Made by a program: the position numbers and the translations under genes. A DNA stretch of 35,123 bases from a bacterium (GTDB lineage Archaea; Thermoproteota; Nitrososphaeria; Nitrososphaerales; Gagatemarchaeaceae): assembly GCA_027310575.1 (NCBI GenBank), contig DAIDAO010000036.1, forward strand, positions 1 to 35,123, in the 5' to 3' direction. Of this stretch, positions 22,582-31,111 are shown in pieces. Position 1 is the stretch's first letter; every line of letters starts with the position of its first letter. The notes beneath the pieces were generated by a model. That model searched no databases. It had not been told where the DNA came from and saw only the letters and a list, made by a program, of their open reading frames with translations.

Positions 22582-22916
22582 TGATTATGTCAGCCTACAG
22601 GTCGGAACCTACAGGTCACGGGCCGCGGGGCTACATGGAGATCGTCTACTCGATCCTCTCCGTCTGCCTCAACGGGGCGCTGAAGACCCACGTCATGTTC
22701 AGGTGCAACCTGAACTCGAAGCAGCTCCACTTCTACATCGAGTCGCTGCTCGCGAAGGGGCTGCTGGAGAAGGACAGGGAGCCGCCCAGCGCCAAGGTCG
22801 AGTACAGGACGACGACGAAGGGGCGCAAGTACCTCGAGACCTACAGCGCGCTGCTGCAGATGCTGAGCGAAGACCAGCGGCTGGAGAGCGCGACCTACGC
22901 CGCAAGCGCCGAGTAG
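22581..22916 (+). CDS. Small winged-helix protein
   Basis: A 111-aa protein. The core YMEIVYSILSVCLNGALKTHVMF and the following LLAKGLLEKDRE...TTTKGRKYLETY match the same archaeal winged-helix type as the 90-aa protein at 20845; TTTKG replaces the LTETG wing. It is probably a transcription regulator. ATG at 22581 overlaps the stop of the small ORF; a second ATG two codons later is possible. The frame stays open upstream to 22335, but codon pattern does not support extension. Confidence 0.83.
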   Translation: MIMSAYRSEPTGHGPRGYMEIVYSILSVCLNGALKTHVMFRCNLNSKQLHFYIESLLAKGLLEKDREPPSAKVEYRTTTKGRKYLETYSALLQMLSEDQRLESATYAASAE

Positions 22917-22932
22917 GCCCTGACCTCGGCGC

Positions 22933-23958
22933 TCAGCCCGGGGGTATTACGACCACAGTGCCTGTCATCCACGGGTGGTACTGGCAGTAGTAGCTGTAGA
23001 CCCCGGGCGCAGTGAACGTGTAGGTGAATGTCCCCCCGGGGGGTATCGCCCCCGAGCCGAAGGTCCCCCCGCTGCCTGTCACAGTGTCGTAGGAGATCGA
23101 TCGGCTCACCCAGGTCACTGTGGCGTTGACGCCCGCGACCACCCTGACGGTCTGGGGCGAGTACTGCCACGAAACCGGGGTCTCGGAGATGTACACAGTC
23201 GTCCCGCCCTGGACTGGCGGCGCGGTTCCGAGCGCATAGGCCGTGGCCGCGAAGTAGACGACCAGCGCTGCGACCAGCGCGAAGCTCAAGGCAGGGGGGA
23301 CCCATCTGGGGACCCGGACCCTGTTCAGGAACGTTTGCCTCTTCCTTCCTTCAAGCCGCACCGGCCCCGAGAACCCGCCGAGCCAGTCCGGGTTCCTTGC
23401 GATGACATATGCCACGCCCGCGATAAGGGTCGGCCCTGTCAGGAGGAGGGCCCACCCCAGCAGCTCCTGGTCGGGGAGCGCGTAGAGGGAATAGATCTGG
23501 ACCCCCCACGGCGAGATAAGGGCCACGGCATACGCCATGTGGCCGAAGAACGCGGCCATCAGCGCGCCGATCTTCCCCGAGTCCGAGAGCAGGAGGAGCC
23601 AGGAGCCGGCGAGGAGGCCGACTGCCAGGAAGGAGAGATGCTCCAGGACGTGGACTGCGGGGTCGAGTACAGCCGCGTCCCACGGGACGGGGAGGTGCCA
23701 GAAGACTATCAGCACCGCCGAGACCAGGAGGGCCAGGGCTGCAGGCAATCGCCCCCCCTCCTTCTTCATCAGCCCTCTCCCGAGGCGGGGGTAGGCGACG
23801 AGGACGCCGGCGAAGACGATCAGCACGTGCTGCAGCATGTGCATCGAAAGGTCCACCTCGGTCGCGTCGTCGAACGGGGGGAACCCGGTCGCAAAGACGA
23901 AGAGCATGACTCCGAGGAAATCGGTGGACAGGAGAAACCGGAATGGACGGGAGGTCAA
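22933..23958 (-). CDS. CtaG/DUF1404-like membrane protein fused to cupredoxin
   Basis: A 341-aa two-part protein. Residues 1-230 hold about seven to eight membrane helices with conserved His in the pattern HMLQH, FWHLP, HVLEHL and FGHMAY, as in the CtaG/DUF1404 proteins linked to oxidase copper-site assembly. The C-terminal 100 residues form an outer-facing cupredoxin. Its downstream ligands CQYHPWM (Cys, His, Met) are intact, but the first ligand position reads YDTVT where blue copper proteins have HTVT: Asp (GAC) for His. TTG start at 23958, with TTTATG (minus CATAAA) about 27 nt upstream. The fusion suggests copper delivery or electron transfer at the outer membrane face. Confidence 0.82.
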   Translation of the reverse strand: MTSRPFRFLLSTDFLGVMLFVFATGFPPFDDATEVDLSMHMLQHVLIVFAGVLVAYPRLGRGLMKKEGGRLPAALALLVSAVLIVFWHLPVPWDAAVLDPAVHVLEHLSFLAVGLLAGSWLLLLSDSGKIGALMAAFFGHMAYAVALISPWGVQIYSLYALPDQELLGWALLLTGPTLIAGVAYVIARNPDWLGGFSGPVRLEGRKRQTFLNRVRVPRWVPPALSFALVAALVVYFAATAYALGTAPPVQGGTTVYISETPVSWQYSPQTVRVVAGVNATVTWVSRSISYDTVTGSGGTFGSGAIPPGGTFTYTFTAPGVYSYYCQYHPWMTGTVVVIPPG

Positions 23959-24010
23959 GAAGTCAGGCGACCCGGGCTCTGCTTTATGAAAGGTATTCCG
24001 GGGCCTTTGA

Positions 24011-24045
24011 CGCGTCTATTTACGACTCTATAGTATTTAGACGCG
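24011..24045. promoter_or_regulatory. 8-bp inverted repeat flanking a TATA element
   Basis: CGCGTCTA (24011-24018) and TAGACGCG (24038-24045) are perfect inverted copies 19 nt apart. They enclose ACTCTATAGTATT, a TATA-like element, in the gap between the cupredoxin fusion and the transporter gene. This is the arrangement of a dimeric regulator site able to block a promoter. Confidence 0.6.
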
Positions 24046-24052
24046 ATGCTGA

Positions 24053-24058
24053 AATATC
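24053..24058 (+). promoter_or_regulatory. TATA-like box of transporter gene
   Basis: GAAATATCAAAA is centred about 25 nt before the ATG at 24080, fitting leaderless transcription. Confidence 0.55.
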
Positions 24059-24079
24059 AAAATCGCCTGCCGGCCTGCG

Positions 24080-24871
24080 ATGGGTGAAAGCGCCACCCCG
24101 GTCCGGACGAGCGTCGCGGTGCAGGTGAGCGTCATCGCCATCTCCGCGGCCCTCTTTGCGGTCACAAAAGGGCTGACGGCTTACATCAGGACGCCGTGGG
24201 GGGTGGGTCAGCTTTTCATTGCCGCGTTCATACCCGTCTTCTTCGCCCTCACTGCCGACACCTTGCCGGCTGCAATCGGAGCCGCAGCGGGCTCCTTCCT
24301 CGGCGACATCCTCTTCCTTGTTCCGCTTGGTGCGACCACCCCGTTCTTCGCACTGACGGTGGGGGCACCCGCCAACTTCATCGCCGTCCTGATGCTTTCG
24401 CTCTTCGTAAAGAGGTACGGTTCCTGGTCCGCCTTCGTCGCGGCAACGATATGCTTCCTCACGCTCGGGAACCTGATAGCAGGCGCGCTGCTCGTCTGGC
24501 TGTTCCCGTTCCCTGCCGAGTACATGCTCGGATTCACCGTCTACTGGGACATGACGTCGATCCCGGCAATCCTCATCGGTGTGCCTGTGCTCGTCCGTGC
24601 CTCGCTGCCGGTCATAGGGAGGTCCAAGGTCCTGAAGTACGCGCCCCAGTGGTCCAACGTAAGCAGGAAGCAGGTGCTGGTCTCCCTTGCCTTCTCGCTG
24701 CTCTTCGTCGCTCTCGGAGGGGCCATCTTCCTCCTGGCTCCAGGGCTCGTCGCTTTCTGGCCCGGGTTGGCCACGTACTTCGCGCTCGCCGCCGCCCTTG
24801 TGGTCATATTCGGCCCTGTCGCGAATGTCGTGGTCAGGCAGAAGCCCCAGGCGACCCAGGCTGCGTCCTAA
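24080..24871 (+). CDS. ECF-type S-component-like membrane protein
   Basis: A 263-aa integral membrane protein with about seven hydrophobic helices. The N-terminal arrangement, with ISAALFAVTKGLTAY, GQLFIAAFIPVFFAL, a Gly/Ala-rich GAAAGSFLGDIL and a helix hairpin, resembles substrate-binding S-components of ECF vitamin transporters (BioY/QueT/PanT type). It overlaps pantoate kinase, so a CoA-precursor substrate such as pantothenate or pantoate is plausible but unproven. No energising ATPase lies nearby. The length is greater than most S-components, with a C-terminal extra helix pair. Confidence 0.6.
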   Translation: MGESATPVRTSVAVQVSVIAISAALFAVTKGLTAYIRTPWGVGQLFIAAFIPVFFALTADTLPAAIGAAAGSFLGDILFLVPLGATTPFFALTVGAPANFIAVLMLSLFVKRYGSWSAFVAATICFLTLGNLIAGALLVWLFPFPAEYMLGFTVYWDMTSIPAILIGVPVLVRASLPVIGRSKVLKYAPQWSNVSRKQVLVSLAFSLLFVALGGAIFLLAPGLVAFWPGLATYFALAAALVVIFGPVANVVVRQKPQATQAAS

Positions 24872-25793
24872 GCAGCGGGCGGCGTTCGCGCCAGCCGCAA
24901 TAACCAACTTCTTCGAGATCAACTACAACTCGTCCCCCCACCCGACGGGGGCGACGGGTGGAGGATACATCCTCTCCAAAGGGACGATGTCGTCTGCGGC
25001 CTTCTCGCCCGCGGACGGGGTAGAGGTCGTCACGTCCGTCAACGGGGACAGGTCCTACAACGCGAGGACAACGAGGAGGGCGGTGGAGCTGCTCCTGGCC
25101 GGGAGCGGCGTCACCGGTGGACGGGTCAGGCTCGACCAGCGGGTGGAGACTCCGATCGGCTCGGGTTTCGGCGCCAGCGCGGCGTCGTCGACCTCCGCAG
25201 TCTACGCGGTCGCAGCTGCAGCAGGCATCCGCGCGCCGAAGCGGACCCTGGCGCTGTACGCCCACCGCGCGGAGATCCTCGAGCAGACCGGCCTGGGCAC
25301 TGTGTCCGTCGTGTTCGACTCTGTCGGGGCCGGCGCCATCACAGTCCCAGGCGTGCCAGGGGACGCGAAGTTCGTGACCGTGCCTGTCCCGAAGGGGACG
25401 AGGATCGTCACAGCCTTCGTCGCGCCGTACGACAAGAAGGACGCTCTGTCTTCGAGGGCGGTGAGCGAGAAGATCAACAGGCTGGGGCGCGAAGCGCTCA
25501 ATGGGTTCCTCGCTGACCCCACGCTCGAGAACCTCGCCGGCCAGGGGGAGAAGTTCTCCGCAGGGCTCGGCCTCGAATCGACCGAGGTGAAGAAGCTCGT
25601 CGCTCTGGCGAAGTCCGCAGGCGCGAAATACGCGAGCCAGAACATGATCGGCTACTCCGTGCACAGCATCGTCGGCTCGGACGAGAGCCGGAAGGTGGCG
25701 CGCGCGATGGCCAGCCTCGGACGAGGCGTACGCGTCGACGTGTTCGAGGTGGGCTCGAAGAGGGCGGGGGTTCTGAGCCCTAGCCGCAGGTGA
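24825..25793 (+). CDS. Pantoate kinase (archaeal CoA pathway)
   Basis: GHMP-superfamily kinase of archaeal CoA synthesis, phosphorylating pantoate before 4'-phosphopantothenate is made. The N-terminus shows AAFAPAAITNFFEI and the PTGATGGGYILSKG loop typical of this enzyme. The ATP-loop motif is PIGSGFGASAASS. The conserved FSAGLGL and VHSIVG regions follow. ATG at 24825, giving 322 aa, is the only usual start before the conserved core. It overlaps the transporter gene by 47 bp, so the first 17 or so Arg-rich residues may not be real; a non-standard start nearer 24870 is possible. Confidence 0.87.
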   Translation: MSWSGRSPRRPRLRPKQRAAFAPAAITNFFEINYNSSPHPTGATGGGYILSKGTMSSAAFSPADGVEVVTSVNGDRSYNARTTRRAVELLLAGSGVTGGRVRLDQRVETPIGSGFGASAASSTSAVYAVAAAAGIRAPKRTLALYAHRAEILEQTGLGTVSVVFDSVGAGAITVPGVPGDAKFVTVPVPKGTRIVTAFVAPYDKKDALSSRAVSEKINRLGREALNGFLADPTLENLAGQGEKFSAGLGLESTEVKKLVALAKSAGAKYASQNMIGYSVHSIVGSDESRKVARAMASLGRGVRVDVFEVGSKRAGVLSPSRR

Positions 25794-26823
25794 CCAGGTC
25801 CTTCGTGTACTTCGTGAGGAGGACGGGCTTCGCGTCGACCGCGACACTGTCCTCTATCCTGATCCCGTACTTCCCGACAAGGTAGACGCCTGGCTCGTCA
25901 GTTATCACGTCCCTCTTTGCGAGCTTCACGTCGTTCCCCTTCGTGATCTTCGGGAGCTCGTGTATGTCGATCCCGACGCCGTGGCCTATGCTGTGGTTCA
26001 GGTATCTGTCCACTCCGTGCTTGCGCAGCACCCCGACTGCCGCGTCGCTGACGCTCCCGCAGGTCGCCCCGTCCCTGATCGCGTCGAGCGCCTCCTCCTC
26101 TGCCTCCCTGACAATGGCGTAGTGCTTCTTCATCTCCGCGGTGACGGTCCCGATCGCGAAGGTCCTGGTCTCGTCGGAGTGGTACCCTTCGAACCTGAAG
26201 AAGAGGTCGGCCACGACGAAGTCGCCCGCCCTCAGCCTCCTGTCCGAGAGCTCGGAGTGCCCGTAGGCCCCGTGTGGTCCCGACGCGATGATCACCGGTC
26301 CGATAGACGAGTCGGAGCTCGAAGGCGTCATCTCCTGCTCGACCGCTGCCTTCATCACTACCGCCGCCAGCTCCCACTCCGTCTTCCCTGGCTTGAGCTC
26401 CTCCTCGAGCGCCTCGAACACCCGGTCGGTGCCGGCACAGGCCTTCCGCAGCCTGCGCATCTCGAGCTCATCCTTGGCCCTCCTGGCTTCGAGGAACAGG
26501 TTAGGGGAGGGGTCGAGCGCCCCCGGTTTCACCCCAGGCGCCGCTTCGTCAGCCACGACCCGCCCCCTCCCGAGGCGCTTCGCGACCTCTTTCATCAGTT
26601 CGTTCGGCTTCACCACGGCTATCTCAGCCTCCTTCGCGACCTCCCCCGCCCTGTCGGCCTCTAGGGGAGTCGTGATTACCACTGTTTTGTCCGGATGGAC
26701 AACGGCGGCACCCCCGCCGAAGAAGTCAGTCAGCCAGAACAGGTTCGGGGCGGTAAAGACCGCTACCTGATTGTCTTTCGCCAAGGAAAGCAGCCTTCTG
26801 CGCCTCTGGGCGTAAACCGTCAA
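25780..26823 (-). CDS. pepQ: M24 metallopeptidase (Xaa-Pro aminopeptidase type)
   Basis: A 347-aa M24-family peptidase cleaving N-terminal Xaa-Pro bonds. The creatinase-like N-domain precedes the pita-bread catalytic domain. Metal ligands are the Asp pair in ADLFFRFEGYHSD (D-x10-D), His in SIGHGVGIDIHE, Glu in TDEPGVY and Glu in IRIEDSV. No signal peptide, so cytosolic peptide turnover. It converges on pantoate kinase with a 14-bp overlap. Minus-strand ATTTAAG at 26850-26856 lies about 27 nt before the start: leaderless. Confidence 0.93.
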   Translation of the reverse strand: MTVYAQRRRRLLSLAKDNQVAVFTAPNLFWLTDFFGGGAAVVHPDKTVVITTPLEADRAGEVAKEAEIAVVKPNELMKEVAKRLGRGRVVADEAAPGVKPGALDPSPNLFLEARRAKDELEMRRLRKACAGTDRVFEALEEELKPGKTEWELAAVVMKAAVEQEMTPSSSDSSIGPVIIASGPHGAYGHSELSDRRLRAGDFVVADLFFRFEGYHSDETRTFAIGTVTAEMKKHYAIVREAEEEALDAIRDGATCGSVSDAAVGVLRKHGVDRYLNHSIGHGVGIDIHELPKITKGNDVKLAKRDVITDEPGVYLVGKYGIRIEDSVAVDAKPVLLTKYTKDLVTCG

Positions 26824-26849
26824 CTTTCGCGCTCTCCAAAAACCAAGCG

Positions 26850-26856
26850 CTTAAAT
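26850..26856. promoter_or_regulatory. Divergent TATA box between peptidase and smc
   Basis: CTTAAAT is centred 30 nt before the peptidase start at 26823 on the minus strand and 43 nt before the smc GTG at 26896 on the plus strand. It can serve both, giving a leaderless peptidase transcript and a short leader for smc. Confidence 0.55.
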
Positions 26857-26895
26857 CCATTCGCATACCCGTCCTCCTGTGGGGCAAATCGCGCT

Positions 26896-29800
26896 GTGAC
26901 GTACATTCGAAGGCTGGAGATGCGCGGATTCAAGTCCGCGGGCCCCCGGACTGTCGTCGTCAACTTCGAACAAGGCTTCACTGTGATAACCGGCCCCAAC
27001 GGAAGCGGGAAGTCGAACCTCGCCGACGCGGTAGCGTTCGCCATCGGGGAGAACTCGCCGAAGGCGCTCAGGGCAGCGAACGGCAGGCTCTCCGGGCTCA
27101 TCTACGACCCGAGGTCTGAAGAATCGCCTGCCTCGAAGCCGAGCGCCTGCAGGGTGACGCTGCAGTTCGACAACTCCGACAGGGCGATGCCCGTGGACTC
27201 GGACCTCGTGACGATAACGCGCGAGCTGAAGGAGGACGGGGACAACACCTACTACATCAACGGCCGTAAGACTTCGAGAGGCGCGCTCTCAGACATCATC
27301 GACCTGGCCGGGCTCGCACCCGGCGGGTTCAACATGGTCGCCCAGGGCGCAGCGACCAGGATGTCGGACCTTACGCCCGAGGAGAAGAGGAAGGTCATCG
27401 AAAGCGTCGTCGGCATCTCGAAGTTCGACGAGCGCAAGGCGGAGGCGCAGAGGCAGCTCAGCCAGGCCGACCAGAGGCTGGAGGTCGCGATGGCGCGCAT
27501 CGGGGAGATGCGGAGCACCCTCGAGTCCCTCGACTCGCAGCGCACAGACATGGTAAGGTTCGACCTGCTGGAGTCGCAGATCAACTGGCTCACCGCCGTC
27601 CTGACGTCGAAGAGGATCGGGGAGCTGAAGGACAGGCTGTCGTCGCTGCGCTCGCAGGAGCAGGAGCTCAACGGCAAGATCGGCGACCTGGGGGCGCGGC
27701 TCGTCGAGCTGGAGAACCGCATCGGGCAGGTCGAGAACGAGAAGACGCGGTTCATAGTCGACGTGATCCAGGGCGGCGGGGCGAGCCACGTGGAGCTGCA
27801 GTTCCAGCTCGCGGAGGTCAGGAACGAGCTCGAGACGCTCGAAGGGGACCTGAAGACTGCGGAGTCGAACGTCGCGGAGCTCGAAGGGGAGACCGTCCCA
27901 CAGCTGAAACAGGTCGTCTCAGAGAAGCAGAAGGAGGTGAACGCTGCCAACACCACCGTGAGGCAGCTGACCGGGGAGATCGACAAGCTGGACTCGAAGC
28001 ACGCAGAGCTGGCCCAGAGGCTGAAGGAGTTCTTCAGGGCCGGGGAGGAGCTCAGGGGGACGATAGACAGGAAGGGGAAGCAGACCGCCCGCGTGCAGGT
28101 CAGGCTCGCGGACCTGGGCCAGAAGCTGACGCAGGTCGACCTCACGATAAACGCGACGAACGCGAGCCTCACAGTGGAGAAGAAGAGGCTCGACGAGCTC
28201 AAGCTGCGGGTCGACGGCTACTCCGAGGTCCTTTCGAAGCTCGAGACGAGCACCAAGCAGCTCTTCGGGCTCTACGACTCGTCGACCAGGGAGCTGAACG
28301 TCCTGGACGACAGCCTGTCGGGCGTCGAGAAGACGAGGGAGAAGCTGGTCGCGTCCATACAGGGCGCGTCGAAGATCCTGGAGAAGGCTTCGGCAGAAGT
28401 GTCGAGGGAGGAGGCGTTCAAGCACATGTCGGAGAGCCTGGCCGGGGAGAGGAGCGGCCAGCTCAAGCTGCAGGAGTTCTGCGACGAGGGCGGGGTGCCC
28501 GGCTACGTCGGGAGGCTCGGCCAGCTGGTGAAGTACCCGCAGCAGTATTCGAAGGCGGTCAATGCGACAATGGGCAGGTGGATGGGGGCGTTCGTCGTGC
28601 AGGACCTGAAGTCCATGACCCAGCTCATCAAGGCCGCGAAGTCTCTGAAGGCGAAGAGCTTCTCTGTCATACCGCTGAGCGAGGTCGAATCGGTGAGGGC
28701 GATGGACGTCGACAAATCGGCCGGCGTCATAGGCCCCCTCTCAGACGTGATGAAGGCTCAGGACGAGTTCCAGGGCCTGGTGAACTTCCTGGCCGGGGAC
28801 ACCATCCTGGTCGAGACCGAAGCGATAGGGTACATCCTCGCCTCTGAAGGGGCGAGGGCGGTCACAGTGGCGGGGGAGACCTTCGAGCAGGGCGGCCGCG
28901 CCTTCAGCTACGGCTACCAGGAGCTCATGGTCAACCTGATGGAGGGGCTGGAGAACATAGAGGGGATCAGCGAGGTGGAGGACGCGGTTGGCGCCCTGAA
29001 GGGCGCGATAGACAGGAGGCGCTCCGAGCTGGAATCCCTGGAGAGCAATTCGCGTTCGATGATGAAGGAGCGGGTCAAGAAGATAGTCTCCACCACCAGC
29101 CTGAAGGCGGAGGCCACGACGATAACCAGGATGGCGAACAGGTACAAGAGCATCTTCAGGAACATGAGCTCCGAACACCAGAAGCAGGCCGCGACGGTGG
29201 CCAGGCTGGAGCAGAAGCTGAAGGTGAGCCTCGAGAAGAAGGACTCGATAGCGAAGGGCATCGCGTCGCTCCAGCAGGTCGTCGCGGACACCCAGGCGCT
29301 GGGGCTCGAGCCGATGCTGGCTGAGCTCGACGCCACGAAGCAGTCGCTTTCGTCCGAGATCGACGGCATAAGGAACAGGATTCAGGACCTGAACCTCAGC
29401 CTCACCCGCGAGAAGGCGAACCTGGAGAACGTGCTCCTCAGGGCGCTGGAGGAGAACCAGCTCGACCTCTCGAACGCCGTGGAGGACCTCCAGTCCAACA
29501 AGCAGTTCGTGAGGGAGACGCCGAGGAGGATCAGGGAGCTTGCAGAGCAGAAGTCGAAGTTCGAGGAGCAGATCTCGAAGCTCATGGATTCGTCCAAGCG
29601 GAGCCAGCCGGTGCTGGACGAGTTCGACGCGAAGTCGAGGAGGCTGAAGGAGGAGAGGGACGGCGTCTCCAGGTCGATCGCTGCCAACCAGAAGGACCTG
29701 TTCGCGCTCTCCGGCCAGGCGTCGACCACTCAGGAGAGGGTGGAGGAGGCGCTGGGGAGCCTGCGGATGCTCGGATACGCCGAGGAGCTGGTGTACTTCA

Positions 29801-30453
29801 CAGGGAGCGAGTCCCTGCTGGTCGAGCTGCAGCAGGAGTACCAGCAGGTCATAGGCTCGGTCAACCGCGGGGCGGACAAGCAGTACTCGGAGATGTACGT
29901 CAGCTACAAGAACCTCTCAGTGAGGCACAACGAGCTGGAGAACGAGCGCAACTCGATCATCGGCTTCATCGAGAGCGTGGAAGCCGAGAAGAGGAAGGTG
30001 TTCATGGCCGCGTTCGACAGGGTCGGCGCAGAGTTCAGCGCGATCTTCGAGAAGCTCGCAGGGGGGAGGGCGCTCCTGGAGCTTGAGAACCCAGAGGAGC
30101 TGTTCACAGGCGGGGTGATAATGCGCGCGGACTTCGGCAACGGTCTCCGCGAGTCGTCGCAGCACAGCGGAGGCCAGAGGGCTGTGACAGGGGTCTCGAT
30201 GATCCTTGCCATGCAGGCCGTGCAGACGCACCCGTTCTACATGTTCGACGAGATTGACGCAGCGCTGGACGCGATAAACTCCAGCAGCCTCGCGCGGTTC
30301 CTGAAGGAGAAGTCGGGGGAGGCGCAGATAATCGCGATCACGCTCAGGGACGTCTTCGTTGCCGAGAGCGACATGACCTACGGCGTCTATGCTGCGGGCG
30401 GGGTCTCACGGGTGGTGCACTACAAGCCAGCCGAGGTGCCCAGGCGCGCCTAG
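26896..30453 (+). CDS. smc: Chromosome segregation ATPase SMC
   Basis: SMC, 1185 aa, the family's usual size, forming the ring-shaped motor that organises the chromosome. Walker A GPNGSGKSN is near residue 33. Long coiled coils flank a hinge (about 530-670, with GGVPGYVGRLGQLV). The C-terminal head has signature SGGQRAVTG near 1091 and Walker B FDEID near 1117. The signature reads SGGQ where many SMCs have SGGE. GTG at 26896 is chosen because MTYIRRLEMRGFKS begins the head; a longer open frame reaches upstream but runs through the promoter. It is followed by scpA and scpB. Confidence 0.97.
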   Translation: MTYIRRLEMRGFKSAGPRTVVVNFEQGFTVITGPNGSGKSNLADAVAFAIGENSPKALRAANGRLSGLIYDPRSEESPASKPSACRVTLQFDNSDRAMPVDSDLVTITRELKEDGDNTYYINGRKTSRGALSDIIDLAGLAPGGFNMVAQGAATRMSDLTPEEKRKVIESVVGISKFDERKAEAQRQLSQADQRLEVAMARIGEMRSTLESLDSQRTDMVRFDLLESQINWLTAVLTSKRIGELKDRLSSLRSQEQELNGKIGDLGARLVELENRIGQVENEKTRFIVDVIQGGGASHVELQFQLAEVRNELETLEGDLKTAESNVAELEGETVPQLKQVVSEKQKEVNAANTTVRQLTGEIDKLDSKHAELAQRLKEFFRAGEELRGTIDRKGKQTARVQVRLADLGQKLTQVDLTINATNASLTVEKKRLDELKLRVDGYSEVLSKLETSTKQLFGLYDSSTRELNVLDDSLSGVEKTREKLVASIQGASKILEKASAEVSREEAFKHMSESLAGERSGQLKLQEFCDEGGVPGYVGRLGQLVKYPQQYSKAVNATMGRWMGAFVVQDLKSMTQLIKAAKSLKAKSFSVIPLSEVESVRAMDVDKSAGVIGPLSDVMKAQDEFQGLVNFLAGDTILVETEAIGYILASEGARAVTVAGETFEQGGRAFSYGYQELMVNLMEGLENIEGISEVEDAVGALKGAIDRRRSELESLESNSRSMMKERVKKIVSTTSLKAEATTITRMANRYKSIFRNMSSEHQKQAATVARLEQKLKVSLEKKDSIAKGIASLQQVVADTQALGLEPMLAELDATKQSLSSEIDGIRNRIQDLNLSLTREKANLENVLLRALEENQLDLSNAVEDLQSNKQFVRETPRRIRELAEQKSKFEEQISKLMDSSKRSQPVLDEFDAKSRRLKEERDGVSRSIAANQKDLFALSGQASTTQERVEEALGSLRMLGYAEELVYFTGSESLLVELQQEYQQVIGSVNRGADKQYSEMYVSYKNLSVRHNELENERNSIIGFIESVEAEKRKVFMAAFDRVGAEFSAIFEKLAGGRALLELENPEELFTGGVIMRADFGNGLRESSQHSGGQRAVTGVSMILAMQAVQTHPFYMFDEIDAALDAINSSSLARFLKEKSGEAQIIAITLRDVFVAESDMTYGVYAAGGVSRVVHYKPAEVPRRA

Positions 30454-31111
30454 CTCGTCCCTCCTCGCAAGGCCGCCGCTCAACGTCCTCATCGACCCGT
30501 CGCTCGCCAAGCGCAAGAGCCCGTGGGAGATCAACCTGACAGAGCTCCTCGACATGTTCCTGAGGGCGATATCACAGACCGAGCTCATCGACATGAGGGC
30601 GGCCGGGACCGCTGCGCTCTCGTCCGCGACCATCTACAGGCTGAAGGTCGAGACCCTGTTCCTGTTCGAGAGGCTGAGGATGCAGCACAGGCTGATCGAC
30701 ACGTCGGAGCCCCCCCAGATCATAGTGATGCCCTTCAGGTACGAGATTTACTCCACCAACATCGACGAGCTGTTCGACGAGCTCGGGCGAATCCTCCAGG
30801 ACATCGTGGTCGACCAGGAGGGGGGAGCCGACCAGAACCTGCTCGCGCTTTCGGAGCTCCCGCCCCCGAACTTCGACGACTATGTCGTGTCGCTTCAGGC
30901 TCTCCTCTCCGAGTTCAGGAAGATACTCGTCGAGAGGCTCAGGGCGACGGGGAAGACCCTGCTTTCGGAACTGCTCCGCGGTCTTTCGCCTCTCGACGCA
31001 GCCCGCGTCTTCATCCTCCTCCTGTTCGCAGCCAACAGCGGCGAAGTCGTGATCAACCAGGAGGAGTCCGACGAGGACGCGCTGGTAGTGTCGGTGGGGC
31101 AGCTTGAGTGA
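30389..31111 (+). CDS. scpA: Kleisin ScpA of the SMC complex
   Basis: ScpA kleisin, which closes the SMC ring by linking its heads. The N-terminal motif PWEINLTELLDMFLRAI and the C-terminal winged-helix (ELLRGLSPLDAARVFILLLF) are present. ATG at 30389 overlaps smc by 65 bp and gives 240 aa. No ATG, GTG or TTG occurs in frame between it and the conserved core near 30474, so either the overlap is real or an unusual start is used. It precedes scpB, with 8-bp overlap. Confidence 0.92.
   Translation: MLRAGSHGWCTTSQPRCPGAPSSSLLARPPLNVLIDPSLAKRKSPWEINLTELLDMFLRAISQTELIDMRAAGTAALSSATIYRLKVETLFLFERLRMQHRLIDTSEPPQIIVMPFRYEIYSTNIDELFDELGRILQDIVVDQEGGADQNLLALSELPPPNFDDYVVSLQALLSEFRKILVERLRATGKTLLSELLRGLSPLDAARVFILLLFAANSGEVVINQEESDEDALVVSVGQLE

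Noticed and set aside
26695-26895. Longer N-terminus for SMC
   Set aside because: It crosses the TATA box and peptidase start; the SMC head begins at MTYIRRLEM.
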